A stretch of 64,000 bases of DNA from Streptococcus plurextorum DSM 22810 (GCF_000423745.1 NZ_AUIO01000013.1:1-64000); one strand, 5' to 3'; positions 1 to 9,225 are shown, numbered from the stretch's first letter. Notes: generated from the letters alone by a model not told the origin. A program made the numbers and translations.

Positions 1-95
1 CTTCAGTGCAAGCACCAAAGCTCAGCGTTCTACTTGCATGTATTAGGCACGCCGCCAGCGTTCGTCCTGAGCCAGGATCAAACTCTCATTAATAT
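1..95 (-). rRNA. rrs: 16S rRNA, 5' end only
   Basis: The reverse complement contains GAGTTTGATCCTGGCTCAG followed by GACGAACGCTGGCGGC and TGCCTAATACATGCAAG, the universal 5' end of bacterial 16S rRNA. The gene runs leftward out of the window. The mature 5' end is placed near 95 by comparison with other 16S genes and is approximate. The ribosomal operon lies immediately downstream of the ftsH block, as in several streptococci. Confidence 0.97.
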
Positions 96-223
96 AAGTG
101 TTTGTCCGGCTAAGCACTCTGGCTTATCCGTTTTTCTTTATTCTTGACAGGTTATTTGCATAACCCGCACTTGGTTCGTCTTGTTCAGTTTTCAATGGTC
201 TTCTCCTAAGAGACAACTCCTAT

Positions 224-252
224 ATTCTAGCAAACGGATGGGTACTTGTCAA
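224..252 (-). promoter_or_regulatory. rrn promoter
   Basis: On the minus strand TTGACA (247-252) is followed after 17 bases by TAGAAT (224-229), about 130 bases ahead of the 16S start. The match to the vegetative consensus and the position make this the likely ribosomal operon promoter. The leader between it and the 16S gene holds the usual AT-rich processing region. Confidence 0.8.
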
Positions 253-394
253 TAGTTTTTTCAAAAAAATAGAATTTTGACAAATTGGAACTGGACATTA
301 TTGAATTAGAGTCCTCTTGTAAAGACACATTGACAATTCCAGTATCCATCAATAATCAAACATCAGCTATTTTCACTTTGATGGCAACAAAATA

Positions 395-428
395 AAATAA
401 CCAGTACCTGTTATTTCAAAGTACTGGT
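395..428 (-). terminator. Rho-independent terminator of the permease gene
   Basis: CCAGTAC and GTACTGG form a stem (401-427) that on the minus strand is followed by TTATTTTATTTT. It lies about 90 bases after the permease stop codon. Confidence 0.7.
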
Positions 429-517
429 GGTCAGATAGAACTGAAACTTCTTTGTTTACTGTAAAATTTTACAGATTACTCGGAAGTCTGAAAAATTTTT
501 TGTTAACACAAAAGATT

Positions 518-1906
518 TTAAGCTTCGTTTGAATGTTTGTGTCCGTAGATGAAATAAATCAACAATCCTATTAGTGTTGAAATACCAAACGCATACCAAG
601 TAATTGTCTGATATTGACTCATCAGGGCAATACAGATAACAATTGATAAAATTGGTAAAATCGGCACCAAAGGAGTTTTAAATTCAGATGACTTTGGAGC
701 ACCTTTATCTCGACGCAATTTGATAAGTGCAATAGCCATTATAATGAGATAAGCTAAAGTACAGATACTCAAAAATTCTGCAATCGTTGTTAAGGGAAAA
801 ATACCCGCACTAATAATAGACATTAGACCGATGACTAAGGTAGCGTTTTTAGGAACCTTGTGTTTTGATGTGACTTTACTTAATGATTTCGGTAAAAGGC
901 CATCACGACTGATACTATATACTGTTCTTGCTAGTGCGTAGGTCATCGAAATACATACTGTTATTAGAGTCAATATGGCTACTACGGAAACGTAATTTCC
1001 TGCCCAATTGAGGCCAATACTGCGAAGGGCAAATGCTACTGCATCATCAACATTTAACTGTGTATAGTGAACCATCCCTGTTAGAATGAGCGTTACAGTA
1101 ATATAGAGAACTGTAACAATACTCAATGAAAGGATGATTCCCCTTGGAATATTTTTTTGAGGATTTTTGACTTCATCTACCGCCATTGAAATCGATTCAA
1201 ATCCTAAAAAAGCGTAAAACATCAATGATGCTCCAGCCATGATACCTGTTTGTCCCCCATAGACTTGCCCAAAACCGTAAGGTGCAAAATCTACCCAATT
1301 TCCCGTATTGATGAAGAAAATTCCAATGCCAATAAAAATGGCTAAGGCAGAAAATTTTAAAACAACAAGTGCTGTATTAAATCTTAGAGCAAATTTAGAA
1401 TTCATAAGAACTAATCCTGTTACTGCTAATAGCACTAGAATTGGCAGTAAATCTATATACTGACCTTTGTCAGGATTAAAAGTTCCATTGATAGCATTGG
1501 GAATCTGGATACCTCTTTGAGCAAGTAACCCTTTAAAATAACCGGCCCAACCGACTGCAACACTAGCAACAGCTGTCATAAATTCCATAATGATATACCA
1601 ACCAACTAACCAGGCTGGAAATTCTCCTAAAGTGCTGTAAACATAGTTGTAGGCTCCACCATTTCCCGGAATTCGTGAAGCAAATTCAGCATAAAAGAGA
1701 GCAAAAATACCGACTGCTATAGCTGAAATAATAATCGAAACAACTAAAGCAGGTCCCGCGTAATTAGCTGCGCCCTTTCCTGTGATAGTAAATATGCCTG
1801 TACCGACCATTGAACCTAGGCCCAGAAAGATTAAATCAAGGACACCAAGATGACGTTTCATTGGGTTTTTTATATCAGTAACTGATTTTTTTCTAAATAA
1901 TTGCAT
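518..1906 (-). CDS. APC-family amino acid permease
   Basis: This is a 462-residue polytopic membrane protein of the amino acid-polyamine-organocation family, probably a cation-coupled importer of an amino acid in the cytoplasmic membrane. The N-terminal stretch GLGSMVGTGIF is the conserved substrate-binding glycine motif of the first helix, and about twelve hydrophobic segments follow. The open frame extends upstream, but ATG at 1904-1906 is chosen because AGAGGG precedes it at proper spacing. The gene stands alone between the rrn operon and ftsH, with a terminator on each side. It most resembles YfnA/CAT-type permeases. The substrate cannot be read from the sequence. Confidence 0.9.
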   Translation of the reverse strand: MQLFRKKSVTDIKNPMKRHLGVLDLIFLGLGSMVGTGIFTITGKGAANYAGPALVVSIIISAIAVGIFALFYAEFASRIPGNGGAYNYVYSTLGEFPAWLVGWYIIMEFMTAVASVAVGWAGYFKGLLAQRGIQIPNAINGTFNPDKGQYIDLLPILVLLAVTGLVLMNSKFALRFNTALVVLKFSALAIFIGIGIFFINTGNWVDFAPYGFGQVYGGQTGIMAGASLMFYAFLGFESISMAVDEVKNPQKNIPRGIILSLSIVTVLYITVTLILTGMVHYTQLNVDDAVAFALRSIGLNWAGNYVSVVAILTLITVCISMTYALARTVYSISRDGLLPKSLSKVTSKHKVPKNATLVIGLMSIISAGIFPLTTIAEFLSICTLAYLIIMAIALIKLRRDKGAPKSSEFKTPLVPILPILSIVICIALMSQYQTITWYAFGISTLIGLLIYFIYGHKHSNEA

Positions 1907-1962
1907 AATCCCTCTTTTCTTTAACTTTGTTAGTTTACCACAGCCCACTATTTTATGACAAG

Positions 1963-1988
1963 AAAAATGAGCCCTGTGGACTCATTTT
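1963..1988 (-). terminator. Terminator after ftsH
   Basis: AAAATGAG and CTCATTTT form a stem with a short loop just beyond the ftsH stop, and T residues follow on the minus strand. Confidence 0.65.
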
Positions 1989-1992
1989 ATTT

Positions 1993-3951
1993 CTATTCAG
2001 ACATCTTTTCTTTAATTTCTTCGTAAGAAAGAGCGTGCGCTTCTTCCTCCTCTGTTGTTTCAGGCATCTTTCCTGTTTCATAGAGGGATTTGATTTGCGC
2101 AGCATCAAGTGTCTCATATTTAAGAAGGGCTTGTGCAATTAAAGCGTGGGTCTCTCGGTTTTGATTAATAATATCAGCTGCTTTATTACGAGCATTATTG
2201 AGAAGTTCACGAACTTCGTTATCAATCATCCGAGCCGTTTCTTCTGAATAAGTTTTCTCTGGAGAAATTTGTCCTGCTAGCATAGCATGGCTACCTGCAT
2301 ACTGGACAGGACCAAGTTTTTCACTCATTCCATACTCTGTAACCATGGCACGTGCCATAGCACTTGCTTGCTCAAAGTCATTTGAAGCGCCTGTTGTTTG
2401 AACATTAAAGATAATTTCTTCCGCTACACGACCACCCATGAGACCAGCTAATTGCTCCTGCATATTTTCTTTAGAAAGCAACATTTGATCTTCCTTAGGA
2501 AGGGAAATCATATAGCCACCTGCGCGACCGCGAGGAACAATAGTAACCTTATGAACATCACGCGCATCAGATAAGACGAGACCAACAATAGTATGACCAG
2601 CTTCATGGTAAGCTACAATTTCACGGTCACGTTGTGAAACTTGACGGTCTTTTTTAGCTGGTCCAGCAATGACGCGATCTTCTGCTTCATCAATGTCAGA
2701 AGCATCGATTTTTTTCTTGTCACGACGAGCAGCAACAAGAGCAGCTTCATTAAGTACATTTTCCAAATCCGCACCAACGAAACCTGGTGTTTGCTGAGCA
2801 ACGACTTTGAGATCAACATCATCAGCAAGAGGTTTATTCTTGGCATGAACACGAAGGATTGCTTCTCGACCTTTAACATCAGGCTGACCAACTAAAACCT
2901 TACGGTCAAAGCGACCTGGACGAAGAAGGGCTGGGTCTAGAACATCACTACGGTTTGTTGCTGCAATAACGATAATATTTTCATTGCCTTCAAAACCGTC
3001 CATTTCAATCAAAAGTTGGTTAAGCGTTTGCTCACGCTCGTCATTTCCGCCACCCATACCAGCACCACGACGACGCCCAACTGCATCAATTTCATCGATA
3101 AAGATGATTGCGCGCTCTGCTTTTTTAGCGTCCTCAAAAAGAGAACGGACACGACTAGCACCAACACCGACAAACATCTCAACAAAGTCAGAACCTGAGA
3201 TTGAGAAAAACGGTACTCCAGCCTCACCAGCTACAGCTTTTGCAAGAAGGGTCTTACCTGTCCCTGGAGGGCCTTCAAGAAGAACACCCTTAGGAATGCG
3301 GGCTCCCAAAGCTTTATATTTTTTAGGGTTTTTAAGAAAATCAACAACCTCGACAAGTTCTTGTTTCTCTTCTTCAGCACCTGCAACATCTGTGAAACGA
3401 ACTTTAATCGTATCTTTACTTGACGTTTTGGCACGGCTTCGACCAAAACTCATTGGACCATTTCCGCGTCCTCCTTGGCCAGCCCCCATCATGTTAAACA
3501 TGAAGAAAATTAGAATTCCCATTGGAATCCATATAGACAGGGTGCTGATCCAAGAACCCACTGAGCTCTCTGGTTTAACCGTAATTTCTGTATTACCTTT
3601 ATCAGCAGCATTTTCTAGTTTTTCTAGAGAAACATTGCTAGCAAGAAGGGTACTTGAAAAATTTGAAACGGTCGTTTTGGTATTTCCTAGAAAAAGAAAA
3701 CTGCTATCACTCTCAACTTCTTGAGGCTCTTTATAGCTTCCTGACACTGTGACAATGGCGCCGTCAGGTTGGTAGGTAATGTCTTTGATTTTACCTGATT
3801 CAAGTTGTTCTACTAGGGTTGAGTAAGTTACTTTATGGCTTTCTGAACCTGCGCCACTGAACAAAAACTGGAAACTAAAGAAAGCTGTTACCAGTAATAA
3901 AATGGTCACAAAGGAATTGCGCATAAGTCCATTAGGTTTTCTATTATTCAT
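1993..3951 (-). CDS. ftsH: ATP-dependent zinc metalloprotease FtsH
   Basis: FtsH is a membrane-anchored AAA+ protease that extracts and degrades misassembled membrane proteins and regulatory proteins. The 652-residue product has a first membrane helix at about 11-31, an extracytoplasmic domain, a second helix at about 137-155, and the AAA domain with Walker A GPPGTGKT (227-234) and Walker B IIFIDEID (282-289). The second region of homology lies around 337-350, and the zinc site HEAGH is at 449-453. Length and domain order are standard. It is the last gene of the minus-strand block that starts at rqcP, follows hpt by 10 bases, and ends at a hairpin. Confidence 0.98.
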   Translation of the reverse strand: MNNRKPNGLMRNSFVTILLLVTAFFSFQFLFSGAGSESHKVTYSTLVEQLESGKIKDITYQPDGAIVTVSGSYKEPQEVESDSSFLFLGNTKTTVSNFSSTLLASNVSLEKLENAADKGNTEITVKPESSVGSWISTLSIWIPMGILIFFMFNMMGAGQGGRGNGPMSFGRSRAKTSSKDTIKVRFTDVAGAEEEKQELVEVVDFLKNPKKYKALGARIPKGVLLEGPPGTGKTLLAKAVAGEAGVPFFSISGSDFVEMFVGVGASRVRSLFEDAKKAERAIIFIDEIDAVGRRRGAGMGGGNDEREQTLNQLLIEMDGFEGNENIIVIAATNRSDVLDPALLRPGRFDRKVLVGQPDVKGREAILRVHAKNKPLADDVDLKVVAQQTPGFVGADLENVLNEAALVAARRDKKKIDASDIDEAEDRVIAGPAKKDRQVSQRDREIVAYHEAGHTIVGLVLSDARDVHKVTIVPRGRAGGYMISLPKEDQMLLSKENMQEQLAGLMGGRVAEEIIFNVQTTGASNDFEQASAMARAMVTEYGMSEKLGPVQYAGSHAMLAGQISPEKTYSEETARMIDNEVRELLNNARNKAADIINQNRETHALIAQALLKYETLDAAQIKSLYETGKMPETTEEEEAHALSYEEIKEKMSE

Positions 3952-3961
3952 CTATTCTCTC

Positions 3962-4504
3962 TTACTTATTATAAACTTCCTCTTTCAGGACACCAACATA
4001 GGGTAGATTACGATAGTTTTCATTGTAGTCAAGACCAAAACCGACAATAAATTCATTCGGCACATTATAACAAACATAGTCTGCATCAATATCAACGACA
4101 CGGCCTTCTGGTTTGTCAAAAAGTGTTGCAATCTTAACAGAGTTGGCTTTACGGTATTTAAACATGTCACGAAGGTAAAGAAGGGTACGGCCTGTATCAA
4201 TGATATCTTCAATGAAAATCACATCTCGACCTTCAATATTGGTATCCACATCCTTCAAAATCTTAACTTCACCACTTGAACTGGTTCCACCATGATAACT
4301 TGATACCACCATAAAGTCCATTTCCACATGAGTATCAATATGCTTGATTAATTCTGCCATAAAAGGGACTGCGCCTTTAAGAACACCAACCAAGAGAGGG
4401 TTTTTACCGGCATAATCCTTAGTTAATTGGGCTCCCAATTCCCTACATTTGATAAGAATATCTTCTTCAGAGAAAAGGACTTTTTTAATATCTTGTTCTA
4501 GCAT
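3962..4504 (-). CDS. hpt: Hypoxanthine-guanine phosphoribosyltransferase
   Basis: This 180-residue enzyme transfers phosphoribose from PRPP to hypoxanthine or guanine in purine salvage. The PRPP-binding loop reads [14 protein letters not shown] near residue 100, and the N-terminal [12 protein letters not shown] segment is typical of the family. It begins four bases after the tilS stop, with AGGTGATG ahead of the ATG, and is probably co-transcribed with tilS and ftsH. The tilS-hpt-ftsH order is widely conserved in Firmicutes. Confidence 0.96.
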   Translation of the reverse strand: MLEQDIKKVLFSEEDILIKCRELGAQLTKDYAGKNPLLVGVLKGAVPFMAELIKHIDTHVEMDFMVVSSYHGGTSSSGEVKILKDVDTNIEGRDVIFIEDIIDTGRTLLYLRDMFKYRKANSVKIATLFDKPEGRVVDIDADYVCYNVPNEFIVGFGLDYNENYRNLPYVGVLKEEVYNK

Positions 4505-4508
4505 CTCA

Positions 4509-5774
4509 TCACCTATCTTCTAGTTTTTGTATACTTAATGTAGCTTTCATTGTAACATTTTCAGGAGATTTTCTCAAATAAAGTTTGTGCTTCGTTTGAA
4601 CAAAAAGAATTTTTCCATTTTGTTCACCAACAATGGCTTTTTCTCTTTCGCTCTGAGGAACTTTCTCGTCAATAAATAGTCTGCGCAATGTTTTGCTAAA
4701 TGTGCCAAAATCAATCCTATCTTCTGCTTGGCGATTTCTAAGAATAATTGGTTCTTGACTATCTAAAGGATAACCTTCACCACTTTCTGAAAAATGGAAT
4801 GAAAACTCTTGGCATCTACAAGTTTCTGTTATTTTTAGCACTTTGACCTGTAGAGTGCTATCGGTCTTGGGACTGATTTTATAAATGCTAAAATTTTCTT
4901 GAGTTTTTTGACATTCGTAACCATTTTTTAAAGGGATTTGATAGGTTTTATCATTAGATAAAAGGGCCAAAAGATGTTTAAACTGGGCACGACTGAGTTG
5001 CAGTTCTGGAAAATGCTCCAAGTAATTTTCTAATAATAACTCTTGTAAAACTGGACTCTGTCGCTTGAAAACAGCTAAATCTCTTATATCAATAGAGGCT
5101 AGTAAATCTGCTAGAGCTTCCTGAAGAAGTTGAATTTCTCTAGCTAATTCGGTTAGATAAGTTGAAAATTGAGGATTTTCTTTTTGAAACAATGGTAAAT
5201 AATCATTTCGGACACGGTTTCGTAAATAATGCCTACTGTAGTTAGAATCATCTTCAAAGTGGAAAGTATCAGGTAAGTCTGATTTTTTGATAGCTAGTAG
5301 CGGCCTAATCAACTGACCTGGACCGAAATCTTGAACAGCTTTAATTCCTGTCAAATGTCGTAGACGACTGCCACGAAGCATTTTCATCAATATGGTTTCA
5401 GCCTGATCATCAGCATGGTGAGCTGTGACAAGAGCTGTGTATTTGTCATCATTCATCACTTGCTTAAAAAAAGAATAACGAAAATCACGCGCAGCTTTTT
5501 CTGAAAAAACTCCCGAAAAATAAGAACAATAAAAAGGTAAGCCTTGTTCTTTCGCCCATTGTCTCAAGTACAATTCTTCTTGATCAGACTCTGGGCGCTG
5601 TTTGTGATTCACATGTGCAATCCCAAGGGTGATTCCCAACTTTTCTTGGTATAAAGACAAAAAGTGCAGTAGATTCATCGAATCTACTCCACCCGATACT
5701 GCTATAAGAACCTTGGAATGGTGATCAAAAAAGTGATGTTTAGTGACATGCTCAAATAATGTTTGATAGATCAT
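4509..5774 (-). CDS. tilS: tRNA(Ile)-lysidine synthase
   Basis: TilS is an essential N-type ATP pyrophosphatase that converts the wobble cytidine of the AUA-reading tRNA-Ile to lysidine. The PP-loop motif [10 protein letters not shown] lies near residues 28-37, and conserved HADDQAET follows around residues 120-127. The C-terminal half holds the tRNA-binding region typical of full-length TilS. At 421 residues it is the normal size. Its ATG overlaps the TGA of the upstream serine hydrolase gene by four bases, which implies translational coupling. Confidence 0.95.
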   Translation of the reverse strand: MIYQTLFEHVTKHHFFDHHSKVLIAVSGGVDSMNLLHFLSLYQEKLGITLGIAHVNHKQRPESDQEELYLRQWAKEQGLPFYCSYFSGVFSEKAARDFRYSFFKQVMNDDKYTALVTAHHADDQAETILMKMLRGSRLRHLTGIKAVQDFGPGQLIRPLLAIKKSDLPDTFHFEDDSNYSRHYLRNRVRNDYLPLFQKENPQFSTYLTELAREIQLLQEALADLLASIDIRDLAVFKRQSPVLQELLLENYLEHFPELQLSRAQFKHLLALLSNDKTYQIPLKNGYECQKTQENFSIYKISPKTDSTLQVKVLKITETCRCQEFSFHFSESGEGYPLDSQEPIILRNRQAEDRIDFGTFSKTLRRLFIDEKVPQSEREKAIVGEQNGKILFVQTKHKLYLRKSPENVTMKATLSIQKLEDR

Positions 5775-7054
5775 TTTAAAATGGTATAAATTTCTTTAGC
5801 AATCCCTGAAATGTCGTCGTAGCTAGTATTTTCTGTGAAAATTGATAGTACAAAAGGCTCCTCTGAATAAACAATCGCAACATCGTGACGAAAATCGTAG
5901 GCATCTCCTGTTTTATGAGCAACCTGGACATCAATATCTTTTGAAATCCTTTGATCATCAAAACGCGTATGTGACAGGTAATCAATAATCTGCCCATTTT
6001 GCTCATAGATAGCTACCATAAGATTAGCGGCCGTCTCTGCAGACAGGTTACGATGATCCATATCCCAACCGGGGTAAGCAGCCATAAATTCTTGATAATC
6101 TTTACCGTACTGATCCGCGATATAATAAGCCAGAATATTTGTTGCTACATTATCAGATTCTTGCGAGATAGCCTTTAGCAACTGCTCAACACTATAGTCT
6201 TTTTCGTCAGCAACCTTGCTGATAGAACCTGCTCCAGATGGGTCAAAAGCACCTTTGAAACTGTTGACTTCAGCAACATATTTTAGCTTATCTTCAGGAG
6301 AAATTTTTCCTTCGTCGAGCAAGTGTTGAACATAATATAAAAGGGGCAGCTTACTGATACTTGCTGAGTACATCATTTGTTCCTGATTTACCCCAGCTGA
6401 CAATTTTGTCGAAAGTTGTTTAACAGAAACCGAAATTTTTGAATATTGGTATTGGCTATCTAGTAACTGCTGAACTTTCTCCATGCGATTATCTGTGTTT
6501 GAGAGAAACTCTGCTGAGACCCAACCATAGTCACTGATTTTATAATAAACACCACTAAAAGTCTTGGCCTTTTTAATCACATGAACTTTTGTGTAGGGTT
6601 CAAGCAGTGTTGTCACTGCTGATGTTCCCATCAGATAAGGTTGTTGATAAACAGAAAAACCAGGTTTTAACCAGAAATCTGCTTGATAAGCATCCTCTGA
6701 CAAAACCAAATCAGAGAAAATCTCTTGTTGACTGGCAAGAATAAAGCTACCATCTGCCAATTCGAAAACAGGTTTTAAGTTATTATTGATTGTCATATGT
6801 AAAATATCAAGAGTCGTTTTGGGCGGAATGGTTCCTATCATTTCCGTTAAGTTTTGATCTTGATAAACAATAACCTCTGCCATAGTTATAGGATTTTTAG
6901 GAATACTTGTGTAATCCAAAATCTGATTTGTCAAGGTTTTAGTGAGTTGATACTTAACTTGCGAGCTAGCATCCTTGACATTTTTTTCACTACTATCGAT
7001 TTGAAGAGGCGCAAAAAAAACAGGCACTAAAAATAGGGCTAAAAGTTTTCTCAT
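5771..7054 (-). CDS. Secreted class A beta-lactamase-fold serine hydrolase
   Basis: The 427-residue product starts MRKLLALFLVPVFF, a signal peptide or signal anchor. Its N-terminal half resembles an SH3-like region, and its C-terminal half is a serine beta-lactamase/transpeptidase fold. The active-site motifs are visible: SISK (S-x-x-K), SDN in SQESDNVATN, and KTG in HKTGDAYDF. In streptococci the gene between divIC and tilS encodes such a protein, and its role is thought to lie in cell-wall metabolism rather than drug resistance. The start at 7054 is chosen because GGAGAGAGGAAG lies just upstream of it; a TTG six codons earlier would place that motif inside the coding region. Confidence 0.85.
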   Translation of the reverse strand: MRKLLALFLVPVFFAPLQIDSSEKNVKDASSQVKYQLTKTLTNQILDYTSIPKNPITMAEVIVYQDQNLTEMIGTIPPKTTLDILHMTINNNLKPVFELADGSFILASQQEIFSDLVLSEDAYQADFWLKPGFSVYQQPYLMGTSAVTTLLEPYTKVHVIKKAKTFSGVYYKISDYGWVSAEFLSNTDNRMEKVQQLLDSQYQYSKISVSVKQLSTKLSAGVNQEQMMYSASISKLPLLYYVQHLLDEGKISPEDKLKYVAEVNSFKGAFDPSGAGSISKVADEKDYSVEQLLKAISQESDNVATNILAYYIADQYGKDYQEFMAAYPGWDMDHRNLSAETAANLMVAIYEQNGQIIDYLSHTRFDDQRISKDIDVQVAHKTGDAYDFRHDVAIVYSEEPFVLSIFTENTSYDDISGIAKEIYTILK

Positions 7055-7073
7055 GCTACTTCCTCTCTCCAAT

Positions 7074-7208
7074 CTATAAATTGATATCTTTATCGGTAAA
7101 ATCCTTTTCAGGTCGTTCTTTCAACCTATGATTTTTTTCAGCGAGTTCTTCTAACTTTTCTTCCGAATAAGCCAAAAAAGTTTCTACTGTCTTGATTAAC
7201 TGTTCCAT
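7074..7208 (-). CDS. Small conserved protein between divIC and the serine hydrolase
   Basis: This is a 44-residue, highly charged peptide beginning MEQLIKTVETFLAYSEEKLE and likely helical throughout. Its ATG lies one base after the divIC stop and there is no good Shine-Dalgarno sequence, so translation probably depends on coupling to divIC. A short gene at this exact position is a regular feature of streptococcal origin regions as I remember them. The function is unknown. Lack of a membrane segment suggests a cytoplasmic helper. Confidence 0.7.
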   Translation of the reverse strand: MEQLIKTVETFLAYSEEKLEELAEKNHRLKERPEKDFTDKDINL

Positions 7209-7209
7209 A

Positions 7210-7584
7210 TTATTTTGGTAGTAAGTCCGGTGTCGAGTAGACGACTTCGCCTTCTCGAGAATAATAGTATTTAGCGCGTGCGTATTTTAGGATAAATTCT
7301 TCATCTTTTAGTTGCTCTGCTAAGGTTTGCTTTGCCTTCGTGTCCTCAGCTAGTTGCTCTAGCTGTTGCTTTAAGGTAATCACTTCTTCTTTTTTGTCTT
7401 GTAACTTGACATAGCTTGAGACTAAATTAAAGGTTGGTAGGATAAAAAGTAACATGATAATAACCATCACATAGGCAATAAAGCGATGGCGTTTTCTATC
7501 TTCTTCCTCCTTATAGCGACGACGTTGCGCTTCATTTTGAATAAATTCATTATTAAGTTGGACAACACTAGACTTCTTGTTCAT
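7210..7584 (-). CDS. divIC: Septum formation protein DivIC (FtsB family)
   Basis: DivIC is a bitopic division protein that forms a complex with FtsL and DivIB at the septum. The 124-residue product has a charged cytoplasmic N-terminus with an [12 protein letters not shown] stretch, one membrane helix at about 33-53, and an extracellular coiled coil (residues about 57-95). Length and topology match the family. It overlaps the end of rqcP by 17 bases and lies one base ahead of the small peptide gene. Confidence 0.9.
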   Translation of the reverse strand: MNKKSSVVQLNNEFIQNEAQRRRYKEEEDRKRHRFIAYVMVIIMLLFILPTFNLVSSYVKLQDKKEEVITLKQQLEQLAEDTKAKQTLAEQLKDEEFILKYARAKYYYSREGEVVYSTPDLLPK

Positions 7585-7843
7585 CTTTCTCTATCCTTGT
7601 CTCACTGATAATGTCATACATTTTATCAGCATCTTCTTTTTTTGTGGAATCTTTCATTTCAAGCACACGCACTGTCAGCAATTTATTGCCAAAGCGTACC
7701 TCAACCTCATCACCTGATTTGAGGTCAGTTGATGATTTGGCTAAGATACCATTTACTTTGATGCGTCCTTTATCTGCCACTTCTTTAGCCACTGTACGGC
7801 GTTTAATGATGCGTGACACCTTCAAATACTTATCTAATCTCAT
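7568..7843 (-). CDS. rqcP: S4-domain RNA-binding protein RqcP
   Basis: This is a 91-residue protein consisting of an S4 RNA-binding domain ([16 protein letters not shown] at the start, then DKGRIKVNG). It belongs to the Hsp15/YabO family now named RqcP, which works with RqcH on stalled 50S subunits to add alanine tails to incomplete chains. The position between mfd and divIC is the standard one. In this genome a bacteriocin island and an XRE gene separate it from mfd, so the usual operon is interrupted upstream. Confidence 0.88.
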   Translation of the reverse strand: MRLDKYLKVSRIIKRRTVAKEVADKGRIKVNGILAKSSTDLKSGDEVEVRFGNKLLTVRVLEMKDSTKKEDADKMYDIISETRIEKDEQEV

Positions 7844-7883
7844 GATTTGCCTCTATTTTTAGTCTATCGTTATTATTCTATCA

Positions 7884-7984
7884 CTTTTTTTGAAAAATAG
7901 CAGAGCATTTAGCCTTTGTCACGGAAATGTTAAAAAGAGAGAATATCACATTCTCCCTACTTGAAAATAACAATGCAAACACTA
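7884..7984. repeat. Left direct-repeat copy flanking the bacteriocin island
   Basis: This stretch aligns almost end to end with 9976-10079: both contain TGAAAAATAGC, GAGCATTT, TTAAAAAGAGAGAATAT and CAATGCA in the same order. The right copy covers the 3' end and terminator of the XRE gene. The left copy is therefore a detached gene tail, in which a T run is one base shorter, shifting the last codons. Copies in the same orientation enclose all the bacteriocin-like genes. Confidence 0.8.
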
Positions 7985-8064
7985 CTAAATTTGATTAATC
8001 AAAACTATCTTTAAAATGCCATCAACCCTTATATTATACCATAAAAACGATTACAAAAATAGAC

Positions 8065-8092
8065 TTGAATTTTTTTTAATTGGGTGTATAGT
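8065..8092 (+). promoter_or_regulatory. Possible promoter for the small plus-strand ORFs
   Basis: TTGAAT (8065-8070), a 16-base spacer and TATAGT (8087-8092) precede the reading frames at 8135 and 8251. A second TATAAT-like box lies at about 8109. Neither pairing is strong, so this is a weak call. Confidence 0.35.
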
Positions 8093-8134
8093 GTAGAGGT
8101 GAAAAACGTATAATGACTTGTTAGAAAGGAGTTT

Positions 8135-8254
8135 ATGAGGGGAAAATCAAGTTGTTTTATCAAATAACAATATTATAAAATTGGAACATTCCATGCTTTA
8201 TTTTCTGCAAATGGATATGGAAATGTAGTTCATAATTACTGGTATCGTTTATGA
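8135..8254 (+). pseudogene. Small ORF interrupted by an in-frame stop
   Basis: AAAGGAG precedes an ATG at 8135. The frame stops at TAA (8165-8167) after ten codons, then stays open to a TGA at 8252-8254 that overlaps the ATG of the next small ORF in an ATGA arrangement. Read through the stop it would be 39 codons, ending GYGNVVHNYWYRL. The intact Shine-Dalgarno and the coupling to a downstream membrane peptide suggest a real gene that acquired a nonsense mutation. I recognise no family. Confidence 0.4.
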
Positions 8255-8364
8255 AAAAACTGGTCTATATTTTATTAGCATTACTCATTTTAGGATTTAT
8301 GTTATTCGCTTTAGCTATTTGGATGTTTTACCAGTTACCATCAGGTCCTCCACCAGATTGGTAA
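8251..8364 (+). CDS. Small single-pass membrane peptide
   Basis: This is a 37-residue peptide: MKKLVY, one hydrophobic helix of about 22 residues, then a short tail ending PSGPPPDW. It overlaps the preceding interrupted frame by four bases (ATGA) and is followed by a bidirectional hairpin. It converges with the minus-strand bacteriocin cluster. Immunity peptides and type I toxins often look like this, but nothing here identifies which, if either, applies. Confidence 0.45.
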   Translation: MKKLVYILLALLILGFMLFALAIWMFYQLPSGPPPDW

Positions 8365-8391
8365 TAAGAGGTATTAGGTTGAACTATGATA

Positions 8392-8421
8392 AAAAAGCTG
8401 GTGCAAATGCATCAGCTTTTT
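8392..8421. terminator. Bidirectional terminator at the end of the bacteriocin cluster
   Basis: AAAAAGCTG (8392-8400) pairs with CAGCTTTTT (8413-8421). It lies 14 bases beyond the stop of the last minus-strand bacteriocin-like gene and 27 bases after the plus-strand membrane peptide, so it can serve both. Confidence 0.8.
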
Positions 8422-8434
8422 GTTGCATAATAAG

Positions 8435-8575
8435 TTAAAACAGACTAGCAATTGCTACGCCAACTTCACGCCCGACATAGAACATGCCTCGCACAAGTCC
8501 TGGTAGAAAAATGAGTACTGCAATACATTCAAAAATACTCTTTATATCCATTTTTTCCTCGAAAAATTTTTTCAT
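8435..8575 (-). CDS. Bacteriocin-like peptide without a double-glycine leader
   Basis: This is a 46-residue peptide, MKKFFEEKMDIKSIFECIA at the start and LVRGMFYVGREVGVAIASLF at the end. The last part aligns residue by residue with the mature part of the preceding peptide (LVRAVFDIGRQTGRAIRSWF), so the two are paralogues. The leader is different: no LS..EL..GG motif is present and a hydrophobic segment replaces it. AAGGG lies ahead of the first ATG; a second ATG nine codons in has GAGG ahead of it. It could be a variant bacteriocin or a cognate immunity peptide. Confidence 0.6.
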   Translation of the reverse strand: MKKFFEEKMDIKSIFECIAVLIFLPGLVRGMFYVGREVGVAIASLF

Positions 8576-8583
8576 ATCAACCC

Positions 8584-8745
8584 TTATCTAAACCAACTGC
8601 GAATGGCTCTTCCTGTTTGTCGTCCGATATCAAATACAGCTCTTACCAATCCTTCTCCAGGCCACTCACCGCCAGTTACATCAATTAGTTCAACTTCTGA
8701 TAAAGTTGTAAATGTTTTATCCATCATTTCAAATGTATGATTCAT
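8584..8745 (-). CDS. Double-glycine bacteriocin-like precursor, 53 aa
   Basis: The leader MNHTFEMMDKTFTTLSEVEL ends in VTGG and carries the hydrophobic pattern of double-glycine leaders cut by C39 peptidase transporters. The predicted mature peptide is 27 residues, starting EWPGEGLVRAVFDIGRQTGR, cationic and amphipathic. GGGAG precedes the ATG. It lies 22 bases after the preceding precursor and eight bases before its own paralogue, so all three are probably one transcript. This is a class II type peptide; the partner and target are unknown. Confidence 0.75.
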   Translation of the reverse strand: MNHTFEMMDKTFTTLSEVELIDVTGGEWPGEGLVRAVFDIGRQTGRAIRSWFR

Positions 8746-8767
8746 ATTCTCAATTACTCCCTCTATA

Positions 8768-8932
8768 TTAACGACCTGATAAACCTACAATTAATCCACT
8801 ACCATAAGCGACACCCAAAACAATTAGTCCGGCTGCAATAATACCAATACCACCATCAGTTTCCATCAATTCTTGTTCTGAAAGTGCCACAAAGTTAGTG
8901 TTCATCTTATCACTTGTTTTAAAGCTTGTCAT
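8768..8932 (-). CDS. Double-glycine bacteriocin-like precursor, 54 aa
   Basis: The leader includes LSEQELMETDGG and the predicted mature peptide is 26 residues, beginning IGIIAAGLIVLGVAYGSG, hydrophobic with several small-residue spacings of the G-x-x-x-G kind seen in two-peptide (class IIb) bacteriocins. AAGGAG lies seven bases ahead of the ATG at 8932; an internal ATG at codon 10 would also give a workable leader. The start overlaps the end of the upstream small membrane protein by 14 bases. The leader is closely related to that of the broken precursor at 9653-9850. Confidence 0.8.
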   Translation of the reverse strand: MTSFKTSDKMNTNFVALSEQELMETDGGIGIIAAGLIVLGVAYGSGLIVGLSGR

Positions 8933-9116
8933 ATGATTTTTCTCCTTTTAATTCTTTGATAAATGTAATCCCCATCAGACACATCATAGACAAATACATA
9001 GGTTCTATGGGACATTTAACCGCTACTAATTTTAAGTCATTTAGCACATATATAGTTGCTCCGATTACTGATATAGAAGCAATGGCTATTTCTAACAACT
9101 CTAATTTATTTTTCAT
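8919..9116 (-). CDS. Small two-helix membrane protein, probable bacteriocin immunity protein
   Basis: This 65-residue product begins MKNKLELLEIAIASISVIG and has two hydrophobic segments (about 6-26 and 42-57) with a charged tail. AGGTGAT precedes the ATG. It sits between two double-glycine precursors and overlaps the next one, the usual place for a cognate immunity gene. No family is recognised; assignment as immunity is from size, topology and position only. Confidence 0.55.
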   Translation of the reverse strand: MKNKLELLEIAIASISVIGATIYVLNDLKLVAVKCPIEPMYLSMMCLMGITFIKELKGEKSYDKL

Positions 9117-9225
9117 ATAATCACCTACTAAGGACAATTAGCATAATAGGTTAATCTTACACCCACACCAAATGTTACCAAAAACCTAATCCATACTAAA
9201 ATCTAATGAATTGGGTCGTTACTTA

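Noticed and set aside
2641..3724. Open frames of 60-246 codons on the plus strand opposite ftsH
   Set aside because: They mirror ftsH codons, have no ribosome binding sites and do not resemble any protein; ftsH itself is certain.
8195..8254. YGN-type motif (GYGNVVHNYW) recalling the pediocin box of class IIa bacteriocins
   Set aside because: There are no cysteines, the motif is at the C-terminus and the frame is interrupted by a stop; the likeness is probably chance.
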